DNA from: an uncultured Prevotellaceae bacterium
GTDB lineage: Bacteria; Bacteroidota; Bacteroidia; Bacteroidales; Bacteroidaceae
NCBI GenBank assembly: GCA_946402905.1
Contig: CAMIYC010000007.1
Location: 1-64,000, forward strand
Direction of reading: 5' to 3'
Length of the DNA stretch: 64,000 nucleotides
A program made the translations under genes and the position numbers. The notes under the pieces are model-generated. The model saw only the letters and a program-made list of their open reading frames with translations. It was not told where the DNA came from and searched no databases. Each line of letters opens with the position of its first letter. The first letter of the stretch is position 1. This document shows, in pieces, positions 37,461 to 45,105 of this stretch.

Positions 37461-37911
37461 AAGGCTGACGGCGCAACTGCTTGTTATAGAAACGGCGGTC
37501 GTAGGTCACCTCCATGCCAATGAAATCGGGCTTCTCGAAAGCCTCATCCTCGCTGCCCAACTCCACCTCGGCCATGACAAGCCCTTCGTTGTCGCCATAA
37601 AACTCATCGACCTCGAAGGTATGCTCCCCACACTTCACCAGATAGCGTGTCTTGTCTATCATACCAGGCTCACAGAGTCTGAACAGCTGGATGGCCTCCT
37701 CGTAGGCTATCTCTTTCTCAAACTCATATCGCGACATCCCTCCATTGTAGGAAGGACCCTTGATGGTGAGGTAGCCCACCTCATCGCGCAGACGTATCCG
37801 CACAGTCGCATCCCGGGCGGCGATATAGCCCTGACGGATACGGCTGCTGGAATACGCACGGCTCTTGAAATCCCTGTCTTTATGTACCAGGAACTTCCGC
37901 TCAATCTCCAT
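37420..37911 (-). CDS. CYTH-domain protein
   Basis: A 163-residue single-domain CYTH protein. The domain forms a triphosphate tunnel, and members hydrolyse inorganic triphosphate or thiamine triphosphate, or make cAMP. The signature EIERKFLV (ExExK) is at the N-terminus, with further basic and acidic tunnel residues in RIRLRDE, LTIKGPS and FEVDEFYGDNEGL. I chose the ATG at 37911, which gives MEIERKFLV; an ATG at 37920 adds three residues and would start 1 bp after the upstream gene. It lies downstream of the 48-residue membrane protein gene. Exact reaction unknown; triphosphatase is the most likely. Confidence 0.88.
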   Translation of the reverse strand: MEIERKFLVHKDRDFKSRAYSSSRIRQGYIAARDATVRIRLRDEVGYLTIKGPSYNGGMSRYEFEKEIAYEEAIQLFRLCEPGMIDKTRYLVKCGEHTFEVDEFYGDNEGLVMAEVELGSEDEAFEKPDFIGMEVTYDRRFYNKQLRRQPFKLFRDTLPEEYR

Positions 37912-37921
37912 TCCGCTCATC

Positions 37922-38068
37922 TCACGACATGGAAACGAAAGTGAATGCCAGGTATACGATGGCAAGAATAATTAATGCCACGCAAATCCCGCGAACCACA
38001 CTCTGAGCTTGTTTTTGCTGGCGAGCCTCACGCTGAGCACGTTTTACATCTCTTTTCTGGTTACTCAT
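37922..38068 (-). CDS. Small single-helix membrane protein (48 residues)
   Basis: A 48-residue frame on the minus strand. The N-terminal half, MSNQKRDVKRAQREARQQKQ, is strongly basic. A single hydrophobic helix follows (GICVALIILAIVYLAFTFV), and the protein ends in SMS. It sits between prfB, 99 bp upstream, and the CYTH gene, 10 bp downstream, all on the same strand. That spacing and the positive-inside topology make it look like a real gene. Function unknown; I recognise no named family. Confidence 0.7.
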   Translation of the reverse strand: MSNQKRDVKRAQREARQQKQAQSVVRGICVALIILAIVYLAFTFVSMS

Positions 38069-38167
38069 GGTTTTTTAAGTTTTTTAGTTTATAAGTTCTT
38101 GAGTTTTTTATAGTTTTCAAGGGGGGCGGAAATTCCGGATATTCCAGAATGTACGGGTATTACGGTA

Positions 38168-39289
38168 TCAGCTTTCCTCGGTGACGGGGAACTCCATCAG
38201 ATAAGCCTTGATGAAGCCGTCGAGCTTGCCGTCCATCACGCCATCGACATCGGTGGTCTGATAGTTGGTGCGGTGATCCTTCACGCGACGGTCGTCGAAG
38301 ACATAGCTGCGTATCTGACTGCCCCACTCTATCTTTTTCTTGCCAGCCTCGATCTTGGCCTGAGCCTCCAGTCGCTTCTTCATGGCACGGTCGTAGAGCT
38401 GAGACTTGAGCAGGCGCATCGCATTCTTGCGGTTTTCCAACTGCTTGCGACTCTCAGTATTCTCGATGAGGATCTCCTCCTCTTCGCCCGTATCGGGGTC
38501 GACATATTGATAGCGCAGACGCACGCCCGTCTCCACTTTATTGACATTCTGCCCGCCGGCGCCACCGCTTCTGAACAGGTCCCACGACACCTTGGAGGGG
38601 TCGACAAAGACCTCTATCGTATCGTCGACAAGCGGCGACACGAAGACACTGGCGAAACTGGTCATACGCTTGCCCTGAGCATTGAATGGAGAGACACGCA
38701 CCAGACGGTGAACACCACTCTCACTCTTCAGATAGCCATAGGCATACTCGCCGCCCTCTATCTCCATCGTGACGCTCTTGATGCCGGCCTCATCGCCCTC
38801 TTGCAGGTTGCTCACGGTCACCTTGTGACCATGGGCCTCGGCCCAGCGCATATACATGCGCATGAGCATCTGCGCCCAGTCCTGACTCTCCGTACCGCCT
38901 GCACCGCTGTTGATCTTCAGCACACAGTCCATCGGGTCTTCTTTCTGGCGCAGCATATTTTTCAGTTCCAGTGCCTCTATGGCTTTCATGGCCTGGGCAT
39001 AGGCTTCATCCACCTCCTCCTCTGTCACCATCTCGTCGTGATAAAAATCGAAGGCCAGCTGCAACTCATCGGCTTTGTCGCGTACATCCTTATAACCCAC
39101 AATCCATTTCTGCAGGTCCTTCACTTTTTTCATCTGTTCCTGAGCGCGCTGGGGATCATCCCAGAAGTCTGGGGCCTGTGTGCGTAGTTGCTCTTCCTCG
39201 TATTCTATCTTTTTCCTGTCGATGTCGAGATAATGGTGCAGTGCATCAGCACGATTCAGGACATCTTTCAGTTGGTCGGTGGTTATCAT
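38168..39289 (-). CDS. prfB: Peptide chain release factor 2
   Basis: RF2 of 373 residues; it reads UAA and UGA and triggers peptide release. The GGQ loop is in SGGAGGQNVNKVETG and the codon-recognition motif SPF is in VSPFNAQGKR. The frame runs uninterrupted through the place where many bacteria have the programmed +1 frameshift: the residues HYLDID are encoded by plain sense codons (TAT CTC GAC), with no TGA. Self-regulation by frameshifting is therefore absent. Upstream lies a short tandem-repeat region and then the acyl-CoA synthetase gene; downstream are the small membrane protein and CYTH genes. Confidence 0.96.
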   Translation of the reverse strand: MITTDQLKDVLNRADALHHYLDIDRKKIEYEEEQLRTQAPDFWDDPQRAQEQMKKVKDLQKWIVGYKDVRDKADELQLAFDFYHDEMVTEEEVDEAYAQAMKAIEALELKNMLRQKEDPMDCVLKINSGAGGTESQDWAQMLMRMYMRWAEAHGHKVTVSNLQEGDEAGIKSVTMEIEGGEYAYGYLKSESGVHRLVRVSPFNAQGKRMTSFASVFVSPLVDDTIEVFVDPSKVSWDLFRSGGAGGQNVNKVETGVRLRYQYVDPDTGEEEEILIENTESRKQLENRKNAMRLLKSQLYDRAMKKRLEAQAKIEAGKKKIEWGSQIRSYVFDDRRVKDHRTNYQTTDVDGVMDGKLDGFIKAYLMEFPVTEES

Positions 39290-39299
39290 ATTTTTTTAA

Positions 39300-39376
39300 G
39301 TTGACAAGTTGACGAGTTGACGAGTAGACAAGTTGCTTGTTGATTCAGTGACGAGTTGACAAGTTGCTTGTTGATT
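39300..39376. repeat. Short tandem repeats upstream of prfB
   Basis: GTTGACAA/GTTGACGA 8-bp units repeat from 39300. A 22-bp block ending in TTGCTTGTTGATT occurs twice, at 39324-39345 and 39355-39376, with one mismatch. The array fills most of the 101-bp gap between the acyl-CoA synthetase stop and the prfB start. Confidence 0.85.
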
Positions 39377-39390
39377 GTTACTATTGGAGC

Positions 39391-41199
39391 CTACTCCTTA
39401 TACATTTCGTCGATTTCTGATTTATAGTTTTTGGCCAGCACATTGCGGCGCAGTTTAAGTGTGTTGGTGAGTTCACCCTCAGCCATGCTGAAAGCCTTGG
39501 GCATCAGGGTGAAACGCTTGATGCGCTCGTAGCTGGCAAGTCCCTGCTGCAACATCTCGATACGCTCCTCTATCATGCGATAGATCTTCGGGTTGGCACA
39601 GAGATCCTCATGGCTGCTGAAGGGGATGTCCATATCCTTGGCATATTCCTCCAGCAAATGGAAATCGGGCACAATGAGGGCGGAGACAAACTTACGCTCA
39701 TCGGCGATGACCGCGATTTGCTCCACGTACTTGTCGACCAACAGTTTCGACTCGATCATCTGCGGGGCGATATACTTGCCATTGGAAGTCTTGAAGAGGT
39801 CTTTGATCCTGTCCTTGAGGAACAGCTCGCCGTCTTTCATATACCCGGAGTCGCCCGTACGGAAGAACCCTTCCTCGTCGAAAGAGGCCGCCGTGAGGGA
39901 GTCGCGCTTGTAGTAACCCTTAGTGATGGTCGGACCCTTGAGCAGGATCTCATCATTCTCACCGATCTTCACCTGAATGCTGAAGATGGGCCGTCCTACA
40001 GAACCAATGGTATAAGGCTCACCGATATGGTCGTTGGACACAGTGGCCAGACTCTCGGTCAGTCCGTAACCCACCATCATGTTAATACCGATGGAATGGA
40101 TAAACTCCTCGACCTCTGGCGACACCGTGGCTCCGGCAGTGGGGAAGAAATGGGCATTCTCCAGGCCCAGCTGCTTACGCACCAGGCTGAACACGGTCTT
40201 GTTGTAAAACGCATATTCCATCTGCAGATACAACGGCGGACGACGGCCATGGCTCAGGTACTCGATATTATGGCGACGCCCCACATTGATGGCTTTCTTG
40301 AAGAGTGCGCGCTTCGCTCCACTCGCACTGTCGATCTTGGCTTTCACGCCAGAGTAGACTTTCTCCCAAAAGCGGGGCACCGAGCTCATACAGGTGGGAT
40401 GCGTCTCACGCAACGACTCCTGTATCTCCTTGGGATAGGTATTCACCACCAGCCTGGCACCCACAGTGAGACACAGAATGGCCCATCCACGCTCAAACAC
40501 ATGCGTATAAGGCAGGAAATTCATCACCACGTCTTTGTCGCTCACCGGCACAGAACGGTGATTGGCCTCAAAGGCGGCATGATACTGCCCATAGCTGAGT
40601 ATCACACCCTTGCTGTCGCCTGTAGTGCCACTGGTATAGAGGATATTGCAGATATCGTCAAAGGAGGCCTGAGCATAGAGTTTCTCCACCTCGGTCTGAC
40701 GTGGAAGATTCTCGCCAAGCTTGAGAAAATCGTCGAAATAGATGGCGTTGGGGTCGTGATTGTTGATGCGCACGCTGTTGTCGAAAATGATGATACGCTC
40801 CAGCGTGGGGCACAAAGGGAAGATGCGGTGCGCCTTGTCGTACTGCTCTTGCTCACCCACGAAGAGCAGGCGTATCTCAGCATCGTTGATCATAAAGCGT
40901 ATCTGCTCCTCGCTGCTGGTGGCATAAAACGGCACAGTCACCGCCCTGATGCCAAACGCGCCGAAGTCGGTATAAATATAATGCACGGTGTTCTGGGAGA
41001 AGATACCGATATTCTCCTGTACCCCCACATTCAGGTTGAGCAGCGCATTGGAGACCTGTTTCACCATCGCTGAGAAAAAATCCCATGTGACGGACTTCCA
41101 ACTCAAACTACCGAATTCACGATAGGTGAGTGCTGGCTTCGAACCGTACTTCTTAGCCTGCTCATGTATAAGAACCGAAAGGTGGCAATTTGTCTGCAT
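39391..41199 (-). CDS. Long-chain acyl-CoA synthetase (AMP-forming)
   Basis: A 602-residue ANL-superfamily enzyme that activates fatty acids to acyl-CoA through an acyl-adenylate. Visible motifs are the P-loop ILYTSGTTGDSKGVILSY near residue 175, the GYGLTES motif, and RTGDSGYMKDGELFLKDRIKD with the conserved Asp and Arg. I chose the ATG at 41199 (MQTNCHLSVLIHEQAKKYG). The frame remains open to 41358, but the extra 53 residues run through the promoter. FadD-like by family; no beta-oxidation genes are nearby, so it may serve to recycle exogenous or membrane-derived fatty acids. Confidence 0.9.
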   Translation of the reverse strand: MQTNCHLSVLIHEQAKKYGSKPALTYREFGSLSWKSVTWDFFSAMVKQVSNALLNLNVGVQENIGIFSQNTVHYIYTDFGAFGIRAVTVPFYATSSEEQIRFMINDAEIRLLFVGEQEQYDKAHRIFPLCPTLERIIIFDNSVRINNHDPNAIYFDDFLKLGENLPRQTEVEKLYAQASFDDICNILYTSGTTGDSKGVILSYGQYHAAFEANHRSVPVSDKDVVMNFLPYTHVFERGWAILCLTVGARLVVNTYPKEIQESLRETHPTCMSSVPRFWEKVYSGVKAKIDSASGAKRALFKKAINVGRRHNIEYLSHGRRPPLYLQMEYAFYNKTVFSLVRKQLGLENAHFFPTAGATVSPEVEEFIHSIGINMMVGYGLTESLATVSNDHIGEPYTIGSVGRPIFSIQVKIGENDEILLKGPTITKGYYKRDSLTAASFDEEGFFRTGDSGYMKDGELFLKDRIKDLFKTSNGKYIAPQMIESKLLVDKYVEQIAVIADERKFVSALIVPDFHLLEEYAKDMDIPFSSHEDLCANPKIYRMIEERIEMLQQGLASYERIKRFTLMPKAFSMAEGELTNTLKLRRNVLAKNYKSEIDEMYKE

Positions 41200-41239
41200 A
41201 CTCACTGGGTTATTTGTTACAAAGATACACTTTTCATAG

Positions 41240-41271
41240 CAAAAGTAGTCTAAATCGAATAAAAAACCAAA
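41240..41271 (-). promoter_or_regulatory. Promoter of the acyl-CoA synthetase gene
   Basis: On the minus strand TTTG (41268-41271), a 20-nt spacer and TACTTTTG (41240-41247) fit the consensus, 40 nt before the ATG at 41199. A further TATCTTTG at 41220-41227 has no good -33 partner. On the plus strand TAACTTTG at 41301-41308 is a likely -7 box for the divergent M20 gene. Confidence 0.6.
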
Positions 41272-41336
41272 AAAAAAGTCGATTTTCTTTGATATAATAC
41301 TAACTTTGTGCAATAAAGACTCAAAATCAAAGACAA

Positions 41337-42431
41337 ATGACAAAGGAGTTGACCACACTCTATACTGCTGAGGCGATAAGACTGCTACGCCAACTGATTG
41401 CCACGCCCTCCGTGAGCCGTGACGAAAAAGCCGCTGCCGACGTGCTGGCCGCGACCTTAGAAGGATATGGGATGACCTACCATCGTGAAGGCAACAACCT
41501 ATGGACGTGCGCGGAAGGCTATAACCCCAACCGCCCTACCCTGTTGCTCAATGCCCACATCGACACGGTGAAACCCGTGGCCTCATGGAGCCGCGACCCC
41601 TTCACCCCCACACTCCAGGATGACAGGCTCTACGGCCTGGGCAGCAACGACTGCGGCGGCGGTCTGACCACCCTGTTGCAGGTATACAGATACCTCGTCT
41701 CACGACCACAGCACTACAACCTCGTCTATCTGGCCTCGGCGGAGGAAGAGGTGTCGGGAACGAATGGCATACGCCGTGTGCTGCCTCTGCTGCCAGCCGT
41801 CGACGTGGCCATCGTGGGAGAGCCGACAGGCATGCAGCCCGCCATAGCCGAAAAAGGGTTGATGGTGATAGACATGACCGCGAAAGGAAAGTCGGGCCAT
41901 GCCGCACGTGGTGAGGGTGTGAATGCCATCTATGCCATGCTCGACGACCTGGTGTGGCTCCGCGACTATCGGTTTGAGCAGGTGAGCCGGCTGCTGGGAC
42001 CCACGCTGATGAATGTCACCGTGGTCAACGCCGGCACCCAGCACAACGTGGTGCCCGACATCTGCCGAGCGGTGATAGACATCCGCACCAATGAGTTTTA
42101 CGACAACGAGGAGGTATTCCGCTTCATCCAAAAGCATGTGACCAGTGAGGTCAGCGCGCGGTCATTCCACCTCAGGTCGTCGCATATCCCGGAAGGCCAT
42201 CCCCTCATCAAGAAATGTGTGGAGATGGGCATGCACCCCTTCGGATCACCCACGCTCAGCGACCAGGCCCTGATGCCTTTTGCTTCTTTCAAGCTGGGTC
42301 CCGGCGAGTCGAGCCGTTCTCACACCGCCGACGAATTCATCCGCCTGAGTGAGATGGAGAGTGCTTTCGAACAATATGTCCGGCTTCTCGACGGCACCAA
42401 AATCACTTCCCCAGCCAAGCTTCGGGATTGA
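41337..42431 (+). CDS. M20-family deacetylase (ArgE/DapE type)
   Basis: A 364-residue zinc-dependent amidohydrolase. Metal and catalytic residues are visible in LNAHIDTVKP, GSNDCGGG, SAEEEVSG (the Glu-Glu pair), VGEPTG and the final SRSHTADEF histidine; the dimerisation lid lies at about 180-290. By family it resembles ArgE-like enzymes that remove an N-acyl group in arginine synthesis. In Bacteroides the corresponding substrate is an N-succinylated citrulline, so that role is plausible but not shown by context, as no other arg gene is in the window. Its 3' end overlaps the convergent EnvC-like gene by 29 bp. Confidence 0.82.
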   Translation: MTKELTTLYTAEAIRLLRQLIATPSVSRDEKAAADVLAATLEGYGMTYHREGNNLWTCAEGYNPNRPTLLLNAHIDTVKPVASWSRDPFTPTLQDDRLYGLGSNDCGGGLTTLLQVYRYLVSRPQHYNLVYLASAEEEVSGTNGIRRVLPLLPAVDVAIVGEPTGMQPAIAEKGLMVIDMTAKGKSGHAARGEGVNAIYAMLDDLVWLRDYRFEQVSRLLGPTLMNVTVVNAGTQHNVVPDICRAVIDIRTNEFYDNEEVFRFIQKHVTSEVSARSFHLRSSHIPEGHPLIKKCVEMGMHPFGSPTLSDQALMPFASFKLGPGESSRSHTADEFIRLSEMESAFEQYVRLLDGTKITSPAKLRD

Positions 42432-44184
42432 GTTTGGCGGTCTCGCGGCGCAGCTGGAACTGCAGCATATTGTCCTGTCCGATAGTGCCGAGCGACTGTC
42501 GTGTGGACACCTGCTGTCCCTTGCGCACATGCACGTTGCGCAGATTGCAATAGACAGAGATAAAGTCGCCATGTCTCACCATGACCACCATCTGGCCTGC
42601 CACGCTGACCACGGCACTCACCTCGCCGTCGTAGATGGAGCGCACACTGGCACCCGGCTGACAGAGGATATTGATGCCCTTATTGTCGAGCTTGACATTC
42701 TTCAAGCCCTCCACGTCATACTGCCCGAAATGACTCACTATCTTATATGAACCGCTGACCGGCATCGGCAGACGGCCCTTGTTGCTCTCAAAACTGCCAC
42801 TGATCTGGCGGTCGACAGCCGACATCGTCTCAGCACGGGCCTCCTCACGGGCAGCAGCCTCAGCCTCCTTCTCACGGCGGGCAGCATCGGCCACGGCCTT
42901 GCGCTCAGCAGCCACACGCGCCGACTCCGCCTCACGGGCAGCCTGCTCGGCACGCGCTTTCTCCTCAGCACTCTTGCGGGCGGCAGCCTCGGCGGCACGA
43001 GCCTCAGCCTCCGCTTTCTTGGCCAGGGCGGCAGCCTCACGACGGGCCTTGGCCTCCGTCTCACGCTTGGCACGAGCTTCGGCCTCGGCGGCAGCACGGG
43101 CACGCGCCTCGGCAGCGGCTTTCTCTGCTGCCACACGGCGCTCATGCTCACGGGCGGCAGCCTCGGCAGCGGCTTTCAGACGGGCTTCCTCGGCTTTAGC
43201 GGCGGCGATGCGGCGTTCCTCCTCGCGCTTGGCAGCCTCAGCAGCGGCTTTCTTACGGGCCAGTTCCTCGGCGCGTTTCTTCGCGGCGGCGGCCTCCGCC
43301 TTACGCTTCGCCTCCGCTTCGGCACGGGCTCGGGCTTTCTCCACCTCGACAGCGATCAGCCGGTCTATCTCGGCATTGATCTGGGCGTTTTTCCGCTCCT
43401 GCTCCGCAATGATCGACTGGATGGTACGCTGTTCATTCTGCAGGTCGCTCACCACTTTTTGCTGCTCCGTATGCTTGTTCTGAAGGTCGGCCTTTGCGGC
43501 CTTGCCCTTACTGAGCAGGGTGTTTTTCTGTCCTTTGGCCACCTGCAGCTGACGGTTCTTCTGGTTCAGCTCCTCTTGCTTGGCTTTGATCTGCTCGCCC
43601 TGCACCCGCTGATAGGAAGCATATTCCTGCATGAAGCGCAGACGGCGGTAAGCCTGAGTCAGGCTGTTGGCACTGAAGATAAACATCAGACGGTCTTGTA
43701 TCGACCGATGCTTGGCCATATAGCGCATCGACTTGATAAATTTCTCCTGACGGTCGTGCAACTGTCCTTCCAGGGTGGTGAGCTGCGACTTCAGGATTCC
43801 GATGTTATTGTCAAGATGCTTGATGTCGTTCTCATAGCCCTCGATGTCTTTCTGCTTAGAGTCAATCTCACCGTTGATCACCAGCAGGTCTTGCAAACGC
43901 TTCTCCACGTCCATCTTGTTGGCTCGCAGCTTGTTTTGCTGATCGCGGATATCCTGCTCCACCTGTTTGCGCTCTTTCTCAAGTCCACGGATCTCCTTGG
44001 TGGAATAGTTGGCTTTCTTGCCTTTGCCTTGTGACTTGCCCTTGCTCGCCGTGGCCTGTCGCTTGCCGCGACGCGACTGCTGAGTGGTCGTAGTCTGCTG
44101 TCTTCTGGAGCCGCTCCTGTGGGTCTGAGCCGTCTGGGGCAGCACCATCATGGTGAACAAAAAAAGAAAAATATATCGTCTCAT
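42403..44184 (-). CDS. EnvC-like murein hydrolase activator with degenerate LytM domain
   Basis: A 593-residue exported protein. Signal peptide at about 1-20; a basic, Thr/Gln-rich stretch to about 55; long coiled coil at about 60-280; an Ala/Glu/Lys/Arg-rich helical block with repeated AEAxAR/AAAEAxAR units at about 280-450; and a LytM/M23-like domain at about 475-593. The M23 zinc ligands are missing: the HxGxD position reads NKGINI, and the HxH position reads LQFQL. That fits EnvC-type activators, which stimulate amidases and do not cut peptidoglycan themselves. It ends the dut-TPR-DUF4292-EnvC operon, starting 3 bp after the lipoprotein gene stop. Confidence 0.88.
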   Translation of the reverse strand: MRRYIFLFLFTMMVLPQTAQTHRSGSRRQQTTTTQQSRRGKRQATASKGKSQGKGKKANYSTKEIRGLEKERKQVEQDIRDQQNKLRANKMDVEKRLQDLLVINGEIDSKQKDIEGYENDIKHLDNNIGILKSQLTTLEGQLHDRQEKFIKSMRYMAKHRSIQDRLMFIFSANSLTQAYRRLRFMQEYASYQRVQGEQIKAKQEELNQKNRQLQVAKGQKNTLLSKGKAAKADLQNKHTEQQKVVSDLQNEQRTIQSIIAEQERKNAQINAEIDRLIAVEVEKARARAEAEAKRKAEAAAAKKRAEELARKKAAAEAAKREEERRIAAAKAEEARLKAAAEAAAREHERRVAAEKAAAEARARAAAEAEARAKRETEAKARREAAALAKKAEAEARAAEAAARKSAEEKARAEQAAREAESARVAAERKAVADAARREKEAEAAAREEARAETMSAVDRQISGSFESNKGRLPMPVSGSYKIVSHFGQYDVEGLKNVKLDNKGINILCQPGASVRSIYDGEVSAVVSVAGQMVVMVRHGDFISVYCNLRNVHVRKGQQVSTRQSLGTIGQDNMLQFQLRRETAKLNPEAWLGK

Positions 44185-44187
44185 GTC

Positions 44188-45105
44188 TTACATTTTCAGG
44201 ATTTGATTGATCACATTCTCTAATTTGACTGGCTTATACTTGGAAGGCACTTTGGTCTCGCTTTCCCAGTCGCTGTCGGTCTTCAGCCCTTTCATGGTGA
44301 TGCTGACCGAGATAGACTTCTGCCCCGAAGATGTGGTCGTGTTGATAGAGATATCCTGCTTGGTGGGGAATGCCTTGGAGTTCAACGGTTTAAAATCATC
44401 ATAGATCCATCTCAACGAGGAGGTGTTCTTGGAGGTGCCGATATAGACCGCCGAAGTCTGGTTGATACGGGCATCCGACGGATTGATCTGCCAGGCATAC
44501 TTGATACGCCCCTCATGGCGGGTCACGTTGTCGTTGGCGACATCAAACTTGGCCATCTGAGCCTCGTCGACGGTTTTCTGGCCCGGTGCAAACAGCTGGT
44601 TGCGGAAAAGCGCCTGCAGAGAATAGAAATTGATGCCGTTGTTGCGCAGGAATCCCACCTGGTCATAACTGCTCTTCATATACTGCTTATGCAGACGGTC
44701 CATGATCAGCACAGAGTCGCGGGTGAACTCCATGCGTCCCACCTCGACCAGTCCCATCGGGGTGAGCTGTATACGTATCACCTCATCCTGGCGCATGCTG
44801 ATCTTGCCGCCCACGGTGATATCCTTGCTGCCAACCTTGATGTTAAAATCGATGTTGCTGACTATATTGGGCGCGGCCACGGCATTCTCGCACACCTTCC
44901 TGACCAATGCCAGGCTGACGGTGTTGACAGGCGTGGCGACCGACGCCGACGTACTGCCCGAGGTGCCCGCAGTTCCTTTGTCACCTGTCTGCTGCACCCG
45001 AGTGGCGGTCTCTGTCTTGCCGTCGGAGACGACTTTTTTACTTGACCCGCAGGCAGTCAGGATAAACGGGACGGACAGCAGGAATAATCTATAGTTGACT
45101 TTCAT
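44188..45105 (-). CDS. DUF4292 lipoprotein
   Basis: A 305-residue predicted lipoprotein. The signal peptide ends in the lipobox LTAC, with the lipidated Cys at residue 19 followed by GSSKKV. A Ser/Thr/Gly-rich linker runs to about residue 60. The remainder, with IRIQLTPMGLVEVGRMEFT and the later lysine-rich end, resembles DUF4292, a Bacteroidetes family with a LolA/LolB-like half-barrel flavour. The gene sits between the TPR and EnvC-like genes, a common Bacteroidetes arrangement, and overlaps the TPR gene stop by 4 nt. A role in the envelope is inferred from context only. Confidence 0.8.
   Translation of the reverse strand: MKVNYRLFLLSVPFILTACGSSKKVVSDGKTETATRVQQTGDKGTAGTSGSTSASVATPVNTVSLALVRKVCENAVAAPNIVSNIDFNIKVGSKDITVGGKISMRQDEVIRIQLTPMGLVEVGRMEFTRDSVLIMDRLHKQYMKSSYDQVGFLRNNGINFYSLQALFRNQLFAPGQKTVDEAQMAKFDVANDNVTRHEGRIKYAWQINPSDARINQTSAVYIGTSKNTSSLRWIYDDFKPLNSKAFPTKQDISINTTTSSGQKSISVSITMKGLKTDSDWESETKVPSKYKPVKLENVINQILKM

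Noticed and set aside
42403..42431. Possible misplaced stop causing the 29-bp overlap of the M20 and EnvC-like genes
   Set aside because: Both proteins end with normal family C-termini (SRSHTADEF region plus a short tail, and LNPEAWLGK). Convergent overlaps of 41 bp and 11 bp also occur elsewhere in the window, so it is treated as real.
42779..44034. Long plus-strand frames rich in Ala/Ser or Leu opposite the EnvC-like gene
   Set aside because: They arise from the reverse complement of the repetitive Ala/Glu/Lys codons in the coiled-coil gene and resemble no protein family.
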